Positions 1-7,523 of a stretch of 51,194 nucleotides of DNA are shown here, in pieces. Numbering within the stretch: position 1 is the stretch's first letter; each line of letters begins with the position of its first letter. Both the position numbers and the translations under genes were made by a program. This stretch comes from Synergistaceae bacterium. GTDB taxonomy: Bacteria; Synergistota; Synergistia; Synergistales; Synergistaceae. Under the pieces are notes generated by a model. That model ran no database searches, was not told the DNA's origin, and saw only the letters and a list, made by a program, of their open reading frames with translations. The stretch covers positions 1 to 51,194 of the forward strand of contig JAIRNC010000127.1 in assembly GCA_031258255.1 (NCBI GenBank), read 5' to 3'.

Positions 1-179
1 CGGAAGGACTTGCTGTGTATTATCCGGTCGCGGTCACGCTGAAAGGCGGTCCTCATAGGGCAAGGCAGCTCTTCCCTGGCCCTGCCCCTGCTTTTGACGG
101 AAGGACACGCCCAAGGCGCGAGCCATTCCAGTTCGTGTCTCTCCCATGTTTCCCTTATCGACGCGTCATCTTTTGCCAA
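1..179 (-). CDS. dgt: dGTPase-family triphosphohydrolase, N-terminal fragment (cut by window edge)
   Basis: Reading minus from 179, a TTG codon opens a frame with no stop to the window edge (59 codons). Its residues 40-58 include MRTAFQRDRDRIIHSKSFR, a close match to the conserved N-terminal signature of deoxyguanosinetriphosphate triphosphohydrolases, which precedes the HD metal site. The family removes the whole triphosphate from dNTPs, giving a nucleoside and PPPi. A strong Shine-Dalgarno (GGGGAGGGG, 185-193) sits 5 bases before the TTG, which decides the start. The gene lies 36 bp downstream of the ROK kinase and is probably co-transcribed with it and ychF. The HD residues are outside the window, so activity cannot be judged. 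Confidence 0.85.
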   Translation of the reverse strand, partial: MAKDDASIRETWERHELEWLAPWACPSVKSRGRAREELPCPMRTAFQRDRDRIIHSKSF

Positions 180-215
180 AACAACCCCTCCCCGCCAAAA
201 AGTAAGCGCTCATCG

Positions 216-1106
216 TCATATCTGGGCAGCGCCGTAAAGGGCGGCGTCGTTGCCCAAGGAGGAGACGCGCAGATCCAGCGTCTCCCTGTACGGCAGCCCT
301 AGGTACGGCATGGTGGCTTCCTTGATGGCGGGGGCTATGCCTGGGGCGCGGCTCATGCCGCCGCCGATTATTATCGCCTCCGGGTCCAGCAGATGACAGA
401 CGGTCGCCACGGCGCGGGCCATGCCGTCGATTGTGACGTCCAGCACCCTGTCGGCGGCAGGGTCGCCCCTCATCGCCCACAGGTCGCGAAAGTCACCGGG
501 CAGCCCCTCTGCCAGCGCCCGCTTCGTCGTCCCGTCCGCCGCGGCCAGCGTCTCTGCGTGCCCTATCCCGCCGCAGCCGCAGATGGCGCCACTGCCCACC
601 ACGACATGCCCACCCTCGCCGGCCAGGCCGTGGGCGCCTGTGACGAGCTTCCCGCCGACGACGACGCCGCTGCCTATGCCAGTGCCCATCGTGAACACCA
701 CGTAGCTGGACAGGCCTACAGCCTCTCCCGCAGCGCCCTCGCCAAGGGCGTAGCAGTTCGCGTCGTTCTCGATCCTTACGGGCAGGGAAAGCCCCCTGTC
801 CGCCAATGCGCGGCAGAGCGCGTCCGGAATATCCAAGCGGCGCCACTCCTTCGGGAAGTTTGGCATAACCCCCGCATGGCGGCGGAGGGCGTCCAGCATC
901 CCCGGCACGGCCAGGCCGACGCCCGTCTCGCGCCCTGTAGATAGGCCGTCCACAAGGCCCGCTACTGCGCCAAGGACATCCGATACGCCCCTCCCGGGCG
1001 GCGTCTCGATTTCAGCGGACCTTTCGATCACAGCGCGCCCAGAATCATCCAGCGATACCCTGGCCGCCGTGATGGTATGCCCCCCTAGGTCGATCCCTAC
1101 CCTCAT
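216..1106 (-). CDS. ROK-family sugar kinase (glucokinase-like)
   Basis: A 296-residue ROK protein. The N-terminal phosphate-binding motif MRVGIDLGGHTI (1-12), the ENDANCYALGE segment carrying the catalytic Asp, and the GTGIGSGVVV loop are all present. ROK kinases phosphorylate glucose, N-acetylglucosamine or related sugars in the cytosol; the substrate cannot be named from sequence. The zinc motif normally reads C-x-C-G-x-x-G-C-x-E; here it is CGCGGIGHAE, with the last Cys replaced by His, which could still bind metal. It starts 12 bases after the ychF stop, so the two are probably one transcript that continues into dgt. No sugar transporter or repressor is adjacent and there is no N-terminal DNA-binding domain, so it is an enzyme rather than a ROK repressor. 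Confidence 0.85.
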   Translation of the reverse strand: MRVGIDLGGHTITAARVSLDDSGRAVIERSAEIETPPGRGVSDVLGAVAGLVDGLSTGRETGVGLAVPGMLDALRRHAGVMPNFPKEWRRLDIPDALCRALADRGLSLPVRIENDANCYALGEGAAGEAVGLSSYVVFTMGTGIGSGVVVGGKLVTGAHGLAGEGGHVVVGSGAICGCGGIGHAETLAAADGTTKRALAEGLPGDFRDLWAMRGDPAADRVLDVTIDGMARAVATVCHLLDPEAIIIGGGMSRAPGIAPAIKEATMPYLGLPYRETLDLRVSSLGNDAALYGAAQI

Positions 1107-1118
1107 CGCGGACGTCCT

Positions 1119-2213
1119 CTAAATGTTGAACCTGATTTCGATTATGTCCCCGTCCTTCACCCTGTACTCCTTGCCCTCCAGACGGAGCACCCCAGCGTCG
1201 CGGCAACTGGCGTAGGAGTCGCCGTGGGACGTGTAGTCGCCGTAGGAGACCACCTGGGCGCGGATGAAGCCCCTGGCCAGGTCGGTGTGTATCGCTGCGG
1301 CGGCGTCCAACGCGCTGTCGCCGTCGTGAAGCGTCCAGGCCCTGACCTCGTCCGGGCCGCACGTGAAGAAGCTTATCAAGCCCAGCGTCCTGTACGCCTC
1401 GGAGATGAGCCTTTCCCTGGCTGGCTCGTCGATTTGCAGGCCATCGGCGAACTCCGCCGCCTCCTCCGGGGACAGGTCCAAAAGATCCATCTCGAACCGC
1501 CCGTATGCCCTGATAACGCATAGGGCGCGCTCCTTTATGGCGCGTTCCAGCGCCTCCCCGTTCGGCAGCGCGGCTGTCTCTTTCTGCGTCTCGTCCAGGT
1601 TCAGGACGATGATCTGCGGCTTTGCCGTTACGAAGGTAAAACCACGCAGCGCACGGGCCTCCTCTGGCGTCATGGACAGCGACCGGATGGGCTTCTCGTC
1701 CATCAAGCAGTCCATGCAGCGCCCCAGCAACGCCTTCTCCGCGCTCTCTTCCGGCAACAGCTTCTTCTTAGCTGAAAGCCTCCCCAGGCGGTTCTCGACC
1801 ACGGCGAGGTCGCGGAAGATCAGCTCCGTCTCCAGTATGTCAATGTCTCGGAGGGGATCCACGCTGCCCTCCGGGTGCTCTACCGCCCCGTTTTCAAAGC
1901 ACCTGACGACGTGAAGGAGCGCGTCCGCGTCGGCCACGAACGAGAGAAACGCGTTGCCCAGGCCCGCGCCCTTGCCGGCGCCCTTTGACAGCCCCGCCAA
2001 GTCGACGAACTCCACCTGTGCCGGCGTCCTCTTCCTCGGGGCGTGTACGTCTACGAGCCTGTCGAACCGGGCGTCCGGCACGTCCACCACCGCCCTGTTA
2101 GGGTCGGTCTTGCCCCCTGAATAAGGCTTGACCTCTGCCCCAGCCCGCGTGATCACGTTGAAAATTGTCGTCTTTCCGCTCAATGGGAGTCCAACTATCC
2201 CGCAATGCAACAT
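1119..2213 (-). CDS. ychF: Ribosome-binding ATPase YchF (Obg family)
   Basis: 364 residues, the usual YchF length. The Walker A loop is GLPLSGKT (8-15); the G3 region reads VEFVDLAGLSKGA; and the G4 motif is NLDE (NxxE rather than NKxD), which explains the ATP preference of this family. A coiled-coil insert (about 130-200) and a C-terminal TGS domain, ending KDGDIIEIRFNI, complete the fold. YchF binds the 70S ribosome and acts in stress responses and translation quality. It is the first gene of the minus-strand group ychF-ROK-dgt. A minus-strand TATAAT lies at 2280-2285, in the short region shared with the divergent PAS/GGDEF gene. Confidence 0.96.
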   Translation of the reverse strand: MLHCGIVGLPLSGKTTIFNVITRAGAEVKPYSGGKTDPNRAVVDVPDARFDRLVDVHAPRKRTPAQVEFVDLAGLSKGAGKGAGLGNAFLSFVADADALLHVVRCFENGAVEHPEGSVDPLRDIDILETELIFRDLAVVENRLGRLSAKKKLLPEESAEKALLGRCMDCLMDEKPIRSLSMTPEEARALRGFTFVTAKPQIIVLNLDETQKETAALPNGEALERAIKERALCVIRAYGRFEMDLLDLSPEEAAEFADGLQIDEPARERLISEAYRTLGLISFFTCGPDEVRAWTLHDGDSALDAAAAIHTDLARGFIRAQVVSYGDYTSHGDSYASCRDAGVLRLEGKEYRVKDGDIIEIRFNI

Positions 2214-2298
2214 CGCTATCTACCCCTTAAAAAATATGGCAAGGCAACCCGTATTCTTTTATGCCCGCTTACTATAGTAATTATAACTTATTTCGTCG

Positions 2299-2307
2299 TG
2301 TTATAAT
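2299..2307 (+). promoter_or_regulatory. Extended -10 promoter for the PAS/GGDEF gene
   Basis: TGtTATAAT at 2299-2307 is a perfect extended -10 element. No good -35 is present, as is common for extended -10 promoters. Transcription would begin near 2314, which excludes the GTG at 2311 as translation start and favours ATG 2329 or a later codon. A minus-strand TATAAT at 2280-2285 probably serves ychF, so the two promoters are nested back to back. Confidence 0.6.
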
Positions 2308-2328
2308 AGCGTGACAGATGCGGCGTCT

Positions 2329-3540
2329 ATGGCCGTTGCGGAAGGGGCGTTGGCAAGACGGATGAGGTGGATACTCTTTCCCCCTGTTATATCTATAGCG
2401 CTTCTGGTCCCCACGGCCCTCTTCCACGACAGGGAGTTGGCCGCGCAGGTCTCGCCTGTGATCTGGGGCGTCACCATTGCTGCTTACCTCTGCCTTTGCT
2501 GCCTTTCGGCTTTTTTCATCTCCAGGGACGACGACCGTCACAGTTCCGTGATCGCCCTCCTCTCTCAAGGGCTCATGCTGACCGTCGTCTCAGCCAGGGC
2601 CGGTGCCGCGCTTCTGTCCTGGATGGGGCTGGTGTGTTTCGTTATCGGCCTTTCGATAGCGTTCTGGAGCGCCACGAACCGCCCCGCTCATGACACGGCG
2701 GTAACCTTCGAGGAACCAGGGACACAGAATCAAAGCTCCCGCGAGCGGATAGACAGCCTTCTGTCCAAGCTGGACCTGCCGGTCTGCGTGACGGACGCGA
2801 AGGGCGTCATCGTGGGGGTCAACCCGAAGTTCTGCGAGGCGGTCGGGAAGAGCTTCGACGACATGTCCGGCGAACTCGTGAACGAAGTCCTGCCCATCGA
2901 CCAGGATACGGCGACCTTCGACTCCGGCAAGTGGTGGCTGACCCAGGCCAAGGAGGGCGCCCGGTACTACTTTTCACTGCTGCCCACCCACGACTGCAGG
3001 CCAGCGACTGATCCGCCGCCGACCCACGAAGCAATCCACAAAAGCATAGCGATAGCGGACCCGGAAACGGGCCTTATGGTGGACGAGTACCGTCTCGTGC
3101 GGGGGCCACAGGAAATTTCCCGCGCGCAGAGGTACAAGCGCTCCGTCTCCGGCATCCTGCTGGAGCTGCAGTTCAACCCCGCACAGGACGTCAACCTGTC
3201 GGACAAGCAGAAGCACATGATGTTCGTCGCCTTCGCCGCGCGCGTCGCCCACGCGCTGCGCACGACGGACTGCGGGTTCCTCCTCCCTGACAAACGCATC
3301 CAGCTCATGCTGCCGGAGACGCCTGTCGCGGGGGCCAAGACCCTGTTGAGCCGCCTCACCACGCTCCCGCAGGATGTTTTCGACGACGAGATCAGGGACG
3401 CCGTCAACCCCAAGGTAAAGTCCGGCCTCTTCTTCTACAACGGCACGACGCGAATGGAGTACGGGATATTCTCTGCTGCCATCGAGGAGGATTTCCTGCG
3501 TGGCAAGGAAGCCGCGCCAGCCGCAAGCGAAGCGGCGTAG
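2329..3540 (+). CDS. Membrane PAS protein with degenerate GGDEF domain
   Basis: Numbered from the GTG at 2311, which gives 409 residues: hydrophobic segments at about 19-38, 47-70, 80-96 and 100-120 form an N-terminal membrane domain; a PAS domain follows at about 147-225; and 248-395 resembles a GGDEF domain in outline (opening DPETGLMVDEY, then a RTTDCGFLLPDKRIQLMLPET stretch). Where active cyclases have R-GGDEF the sequence is LLPDKR, so it should not make c-di-GMP. It may act as a sensor or binding platform. Start choice: the promoter at 2299-2307 makes GTG 2311 unlikely. ATG 2329 is used here, but TTG 2350 or ATG 2362, with GGAAGGGG at 2340-2347, is also possible. It stands alone and ends in a stable hairpin. 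Confidence 0.75.
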   Translation: MAVAEGALARRMRWILFPPVISIALLVPTALFHDRELAAQVSPVIWGVTIAAYLCLCCLSAFFISRDDDRHSSVIALLSQGLMLTVVSARAGAALLSWMGLVCFVIGLSIAFWSATNRPAHDTAVTFEEPGTQNQSSRERIDSLLSKLDLPVCVTDAKGVIVGVNPKFCEAVGKSFDDMSGELVNEVLPIDQDTATFDSGKWWLTQAKEGARYYFSLLPTHDCRPATDPPPTHEAIHKSIAIADPETGLMVDEYRLVRGPQEISRAQRYKRSVSGILLELQFNPAQDVNLSDKQKHMMFVAFAARVAHALRTTDCGFLLPDKRIQLMLPETPVAGAKTLLSRLTTLPQDVFDDEIRDAVNPKVKSGLFFYNGTTRMEYGIFSAAIEEDFLRGKEAAPAASEAA

Positions 3541-3558
3541 GCATTGCCCCTACGCCGC
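3532..3558 (+). terminator. GC-rich hairpin at the 3' end of the PAS/GGDEF gene
   Basis: A perfect 10-bp stem, GCGGCGTAGG (3532-3541) with CCTACGCCGC (3549-3558) and a 7-base loop. The stop codon lies in the 5' arm. There is no T-run after it, so it is either a weak terminator or a 3'-end stabilising structure. Confidence 0.45.
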
Positions 3559-3711
3559 GCCGCCCTGAATGCCTAGCTCTGAAAACCTGCTAATTTCGTA
3601 ACGCTTGTGCTAAAATAAGATAACGTTGGTAAATTTGCCTAGGCGACATCACGGCGAAATGTCGCTTAAATTGATCAAACGGCTATACAACCAAACTAGG
3701 GGGTGTCGAAA

Positions 3712-4239
3712 TTGTTGACGGGAAAATTCGAAAACAGCGTGATTTACAAGAGACACAGCGTAAGGCGCTACAGCGGGGAACGCCTGTCGCCCGATCAGAT
3801 CGAACACGTGCTGCACGCCGGGATGGCCGGGCCGTCCGCGCACAATATGCAGCCCTGGTCCTTCGTGGTGATAGACGAAAAGCCTCTGCTTGAAGCCATC
3901 GCGAAGGAACACCCATACGCGAAGATGACGGCCGCGGCGGAACTCGCCATCCTGGTCTGCGCCAAGAAAGAGGTCGTGAACGAAGACCCGTTCTACCAGC
4001 AGGATCTCGGCGCCGCCGTGGAGAACATGCTCCTGGCCGCCACGGAGGGCGGCGTGGGGAGCTGCTGGTGCGGCGTCCACAACCACGTCGACGAGGGACA
4101 CGAGAAGATATTCATAGACCTGCTGCACATCCCTGGCGATATAATCCCGTTCGCGCTGGTCGTATTGGGAATCCCAGCGAAGGACGCGGCCCCGAAGGAC
4201 AGGTTCGAGCCGCAGAGGATACACCGCAACGCCTGGTAG
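3712..4239 (+). CDS. Nitroreductase-family FMN oxidoreductase
   Basis: About 175 residues, the usual short nitroreductase length. The N-terminal YKRHSVRRYSGERLS motif is the FMN-phosphate-binding region, followed by AGPSAHNMQPWSFVV and the central segment LGAAVENMLLAATEGGVGSCWCG. Family members reduce nitro groups, quinones or similar acceptors with NAD(P)H and work as dimers; the physiological substrate is unknown. A GTG at 3703 overlaps the ribosome-binding run AGGGGG (3698-3703), so the TTG at 3712, with 8-base spacing, is preferred. The ybaK gene follows after 12 bases. Confidence 0.88.
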   Translation: MLTGKFENSVIYKRHSVRRYSGERLSPDQIEHVLHAGMAGPSAHNMQPWSFVVIDEKPLLEAIAKEHPYAKMTAAAELAILVCAKKEVVNEDPFYQQDLGAAVENMLLAATEGGVGSCWCGVHNHVDEGHEKIFIDLLHIPGDIIPFALVVLGIPAKDAAPKDRFEPQRIHRNAW

Positions 4240-4251
4240 CCTGACCGCGCT

Positions 4252-4755
4252 ATGGGCAAGGGGATAAAAAAGACAAACGCGGCGCGGCTTCTGGACGAGC
4301 TGGGCATACGCTACGAGCTGACGCAATTTGAGGCAGACGAGGCGGATCTCTCGGCGGAGGCCGCCGCTCGCGCGGTCGGGATGCCATACGATCAGGTTTA
4401 CAAGACCCTCGTGGCGCGGGGGGACAAAACCGGCGTACTGGAGGTATGCCTCCCCGCCGGCACGGAACTCGATTTAAAGGCGCTGGCCCATGCCAGCGGC
4501 AACAAAAGCGTCGCGCTGGTCCCCTTGAAGGAGCTGCAGCCGCTGACCGGCTATATACGCGGCGGCTGTTCGCCCCTCGGCGGCAAAAAGGAATACCCCG
4601 TCTACATCCACGACGGCGTGGCCAGTCACGAACAGATCGCCATAAACGCCGGAGCAAGGGGGCTTCTTTTTATCATCGCCCCCAGCGACCTACTGAAAGC
4701 CACAGGCGGGAAGTTGGCCCCCATCGCCAAGCAATCCGCCCTTGAGACGCAATAA
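4252..4755 (+). CDS. ybaK: Cys-tRNA(Pro) deacylase, YbaK/EbsC family
   Basis: 167 residues with the complete YbaK fold: the N-terminal segment KKTNAARLLDELGIRYEL, the catalytic-lysine region DQVYKTLVARG, and the C-terminal GYIRGGCSPLGGKKEYPVYI motif. YbaK removes cysteine mischarged onto tRNA(Pro) in the cytosol, complementing prolyl-tRNA synthetase editing. It probably forms an operon with the nitroreductase. The window also carries a second protein with a YbaK-like editing domain, at 35548-36819. Confidence 0.93.
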   Translation: MGKGIKKTNAARLLDELGIRYELTQFEADEADLSAEAAARAVGMPYDQVYKTLVARGDKTGVLEVCLPAGTELDLKALAHASGNKSVALVPLKELQPLTGYIRGGCSPLGGKKEYPVYIHDGVASHEQIAINAGARGLLFIIAPSDLLKATGGKLAPIAKQSALETQ

Positions 4756-4793
4756 TCGTTATTTTATGCAGTGCAAAAATTGAAATGTCACCG

Positions 4794-4825
4794 TATAATT
4801 GTACAAATAGCTTAGGTGCTATTTG
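4794..4825 (+). promoter_or_regulatory. TATAAT box followed by an operator-like palindrome
   Basis: TATAAT at 4794-4799 (weak -35) is followed at the expected transcription start by a perfect 8-bp inverted repeat, CAAATAGC (4804-4811) and GCTATTTG (4818-4825), with a 6-base spacer. A palindrome over the start point suggests a repressor site or a 5' hairpin for the small membrane protein/hdeD transcript. Confidence 0.4.
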
Positions 4826-4908
4826 ACAAGTTCATTCTGCCAGCAAGGTTCTACTATAGTCAGCATCTGTTCGGTACCGTGCGTCACGATGGATGGGGGG
4901 GTGAGGAC

Positions 4909-5136
4909 GTGTCCGAAAGGCAGAGGATGCAGATTCCGCGCCGTTCGATGTATGTCAAGCACAACATGACGAGGGAGTGGCTGCTGGCGATACTGGTGGT
5001 GGTGTTCGTCTCAATATGCGTGTTCGTATTGGGCAGCACGTTTACCCCTGATTCGAGCAAATGGGCGGACAACGTTCTGATCAAGATGATCGTCGAGACA
5101 AACGAGTTCGTCCGGGGGCGTGGGCGGACAAGATGA
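4909..5136 (+). CDS. Small single-span membrane protein, unknown function
   Basis: From the GTG at 4909 the product is about 75 residues. An N-terminal basic stretch (RRSMYVKHNMTREW) precedes one strong membrane helix, LLAILVVVFVSICVFVLG, and a short tail of about 35 residues with mixed charge. I do not recognise the family. An in-frame ATG at 4927 preceded by GAAAGGCAGAGG is an alternative start; the longer frame from 4816 would overlap the palindrome and promoter region. It lies 35 bases before the hdeD-like gene, so both may be membrane stress proteins on one transcript. Confidence 0.55.
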   Translation: MSERQRMQIPRRSMYVKHNMTREWLLAILVVVFVSICVFVLGSTFTPDSSKWADNVLIKMIVETNEFVRGRGRTR

Positions 5137-5171
5137 GCCGCTCGGGCCGCAATCTGGAGGGGTAGGGCTGT

Positions 5172-5717
5172 ATGGATTACGACTTCAACAAGACGGCGAG
5201 GTGGACGTTTTACACGGCCGGGGCTATTTTGGCATTTATCGGCGCCCTGGCCCTCTTGAACCCCATCGTCACCCTCGTCTCCGCCGGCGTCAGCATGGGC
5301 GTGGGGTTCCTGCTTGCCGGGGCTAATTATTTGGTGCCTTATTTTTCGATGAGGAACAACCCGCTGAGGCCAAAGTGGTTCCTGCCGCTTGGCGTGGCCG
5401 ACTTGGCCTTCGGCGTCCTGTTCATAACTCACATCGCCCTCGCGGCCTTCACGCTTTCGACGCTGCTGGGGGCGTGGATGTTGCTCTCCGGCGCGCTCAA
5501 ACTTTACTCCTCCTTTCTGATAAGGTCATCCGGCGCGCCGAAATGGTGGATGATGTCACTAGGCGCCGCCCTGATGCTCATCCTGTCCTTCGTATTGCTC
5601 TCGAACCCGGCCCTGGAGGGGCTCTTCCTGGCCGCCTTAGTCGGCGTATCCCTCGTCTCCGCCGGCGCCATCTTTATCGCCGAAGGCCGCCTGATATACC
5701 CCGCAAAGCGCAAATAG
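5172..5717 (+). CDS. HdeD-family (DUF308) membrane protein
   Basis: 181 residues with six predicted membrane segments (about 14-31, 36-58, 72-88, 93-112, 123-143, 149-168), the pattern of the HdeD/DUF308 family. HdeD is linked to acid-stress resistance in Escherichia coli, but no biochemical role is established for most members. The ATG at 5172 has GGAGGGG a few bases upstream. An AT-rich hairpin follows the gene (5721-5747). Function here is by family resemblance only. Confidence 0.8.
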   Translation: MDYDFNKTARWTFYTAGAILAFIGALALLNPIVTLVSAGVSMGVGFLLAGANYLVPYFSMRNNPLRPKWFLPLGVADLAFGVLFITHIALAAFTLSTLLGAWMLLSGALKLYSSFLIRSSGAPKWWMMSLGAALMLILSFVLLSNPALEGLFLAALVGVSLVSAGAIFIAEGRLIYPAKRK

Positions 5718-5720
5718 CCC

Positions 5721-5747
5721 AAATAATCGCGGCGCTGTTGATTATTT
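5721..5747 (+). terminator. AT-rich hairpin after the hdeD-like gene
   Basis: AAATAATC (5721-5728) pairs perfectly with GATTATTT (5740-5747) across an 11-base loop and is followed by TAAGTTATT. The stem is weak for a terminator; it could instead be an operator upstream of the hemerythrin gene. Confidence 0.3.
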
Positions 5748-5801
5748 TAAGTTATTGATGTATAAAAACCACATAAGGCTTTCTCCGAAGGTGGTGTCGT
5801 T

Positions 5802-6650
5802 ATGTGGAAGGATGAGTACCGTCTGGGTGTCGAAACCATCGACAGCCAGCATCAACAGCTCTTTGAGATGGTCGACAACCTGCTGCGCGTGATCGACGAC
5901 AGCGAGCACGGCGATTACAAGAAGGAATGCGCGGACGCAGTAAATTTCCTGTACGACTACACGGTGAAGCACTTCAATTTCGAAGAGGGCTATCAGGCGT
6001 CAATCGGATACAAGGACATCGAGGCCCACAAATTACAGCACAAGAGGTTCATCATAACCGTCGAAAATTTCGCGAAAAAAATGGCCGCTACCGACTACGA
6101 CATGAAGGTCGTGAAGGCATTTTCCGGGTCGCTCGTGGCGTGGCTCAACTATCACGTGGGCGAGACGGATCAGAAAATAGTGGGCAAGAGCCCGTCGCAC
6201 GACAACGAGTCCCTCCTGACCTGCCTGGAGAGTTTTTCGGCGAGCGCGTCTAACGTCATCATGACGATGCTGGGGCTGGGAGCGGACGAAATCGCCAAAA
6301 CCATGCCGCCCAAGAGGGATTTCGCGGGCGATATATCCTACAGGATAGGGCTCGTGGGCGACATGACGGGAAAGGCCGTATTTCAATATTCTGGGGAGTT
6401 CGCGCGGTCGATAATAAAATCGCTCATCGCGAGGGACATCGACGAGCTGGACGAAATAGCTTATTCCGCCATGGCAGAGACATCCAACATCATCGGCGGC
6501 AAGGCGGCCGTGATGATGTCAGGCGGCGGCAAGCTCTGCGACATTACCACCCCGTCCCTTGTCAGCGACCAGGGACAGGTGCCAGCCATCGAGGGGTTCA
6601 ACATCAGGACCGGCAAGGGGGACATGCAGGTCCTGATCATGGTCGAATGA
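5802..6650 (+). CDS. Bacteriohemerythrin-CheX fusion protein
   Basis: 282 residues in two domains. Residues 1-130 are a bacteriohemerythrin with every di-iron ligand in place: H17, H57, E61, H76, H80, H118 and D123. Such domains bind O2 or sense it through a non-haem di-iron site. Residues 138-282 resemble the CheX/CheC phosphatase fold. The CheX-type motif is visible as S222-x3-E226-x2-N229 followed by P251, where E and N are the catalytic pair that dephosphorylates CheY-P. The pairing suggests an O2- or redox-tuned phosphatase for a receiver protein. The ATG at 5802 has GAAGGTGG 7 bases upstream. No che genes are adjacent. Confidence 0.88.
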   Translation: MWKDEYRLGVETIDSQHQQLFEMVDNLLRVIDDSEHGDYKKECADAVNFLYDYTVKHFNFEEGYQASIGYKDIEAHKLQHKRFIITVENFAKKMAATDYDMKVVKAFSGSLVAWLNYHVGETDQKIVGKSPSHDNESLLTCLESFSASASNVIMTMLGLGADEIAKTMPPKRDFAGDISYRIGLVGDMTGKAVFQYSGEFARSIIKSLIARDIDELDEIAYSAMAETSNIIGGKAAVMMSGGGKLCDITTPSLVSDQGQVPAIEGFNIRTGKGDMQVLIMVE

Positions 6651-6672
6651 CGCCGTGACGCTTAAGGCGTCA
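6648..6672. terminator. Short shared hairpin between convergent genes
   Basis: TGACGCC (6648-6654) pairs with GGCGTCA (6666-6672). The 7-bp palindrome spans both stop codons of the converging hemerythrin-CheX and hflC genes. There is no T-run, so termination strength is uncertain. Confidence 0.3.
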
Positions 6673-7510
6673 GGAGGTTCTTGAATACGCCCGACGACGG
6701 GTCCGCTATCACGCTGGTCCCGGGCTTGACGCTTGAGCGGTACAGCTCGAGGCGCTTCATGTACTTGTACAGCTCGACGTTGGTCTGCGTTGCCGCGCTT
6801 ATGATGTCAGCGGCCTCCTTGTCCCCTTCCGACTTTATCTTGGCCGCCCTCACGTTGGCGTCTGCCACGATCTTCGCGGCCTCCCAGTCGGCCTTCGAGC
6901 GGATCTGGTTGCTCTGGGCCTCCCCTTCAGCGCGGGTCTGTATCGAGATGCGCTCACGCTCGGTTATCATGGATTTGTAGACCTGTTCCTCGTTCGCGGC
7001 CAAGAGCAGCACCTTCTTGAACTGCACCGTCTTCACGTCGAGGCCGTAGTCAGCGGTCTGGTCGCGGGTCGATCTCAGGATGTCCCGCAGGATGGGTTCG
7101 CGGTTGTTGCTGATTATGTCCTCGAACGTGTTCTTGCCCGCCACCTGCAGCATGACGGAGTACGTCACGTCGTCCAGGCGGCGCAGCGCGCGGTCTATCG
7201 TGCGGCTCGTCTGATAGAATTTCTTGGGGTCCGTTATGACGAACGTGGCCAGTATGTCCACCTCTATCGTCTGTTTGTTGGACGTGATCACGCTCGCCGT
7301 GTCACTGTAGTATTCGTAGAGCCTGGAGGAGTATTTTGTCACCTTGTCGATCCACGGCACCCTCGCGTGAAGCCCAGGCTCGCGCTGGACGTCCTTAGCC
7401 TCGCCGAACCGCGTGACCAGGGCGATCTCATAGGGGTAGAGCATGTAAAGCGACGACATGAGCGTGACGGCCAGTATAATGAAAGCCGGTATCAGAAGCG
7501 TCTTTTTCAT
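6662..7510 (-). CDS. hflC: HflC, SPFH-domain membrane protease modulator
   Basis: 282 residues. An N-terminal anchor (about 5-25, LLIPAFIILAVTLMSSLYML) is followed by the SPFH/band-7 domain (VTRFGEAKDVQREPGLHARVPWIDKV) and a long helical segment rich in charged residues with RAEGEAQSNQIRSKADWEA repeats. HflC with HflK forms a large periplasmic-side assembly that surrounds FtsH and tunes membrane-protein degradation. It lies 13 bases after hflK. Length and order (hflK then hflC) are canonical. Confidence 0.93.
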   Translation of the reverse strand: MKKTLLIPAFIILAVTLMSSLYMLYPYEIALVTRFGEAKDVQREPGLHARVPWIDKVTKYSSRLYEYYSDTASVITSNKQTIEVDILATFVITDPKKFYQTSRTIDRALRRLDDVTYSVMLQVAGKNTFEDIISNNREPILRDILRSTRDQTADYGLDVKTVQFKKVLLLAANEEQVYKSMITERERISIQTRAEGEAQSNQIRSKADWEAAKIVADANVRAAKIKSEGDKEAADIISAATQTNVELYKYMKRLELYRSSVKPGTSVIADPSSGVFKNLLTP

Positions 7511-7523
7511 CGCGCCCGCCCCC

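Noticed and set aside
166-944. Several long frames overlapping the ROK kinase on both strands
   Set aside because: They are shadows of a GC-rich coding region, with no recognisable protein family and Arg/His-rich composition.
4823-4857. TTGACA (4823-4828) with TACTAT (4852-4857) as a promoter
   Set aside because: The 23-base spacing is too long for a sigma70 promoter.
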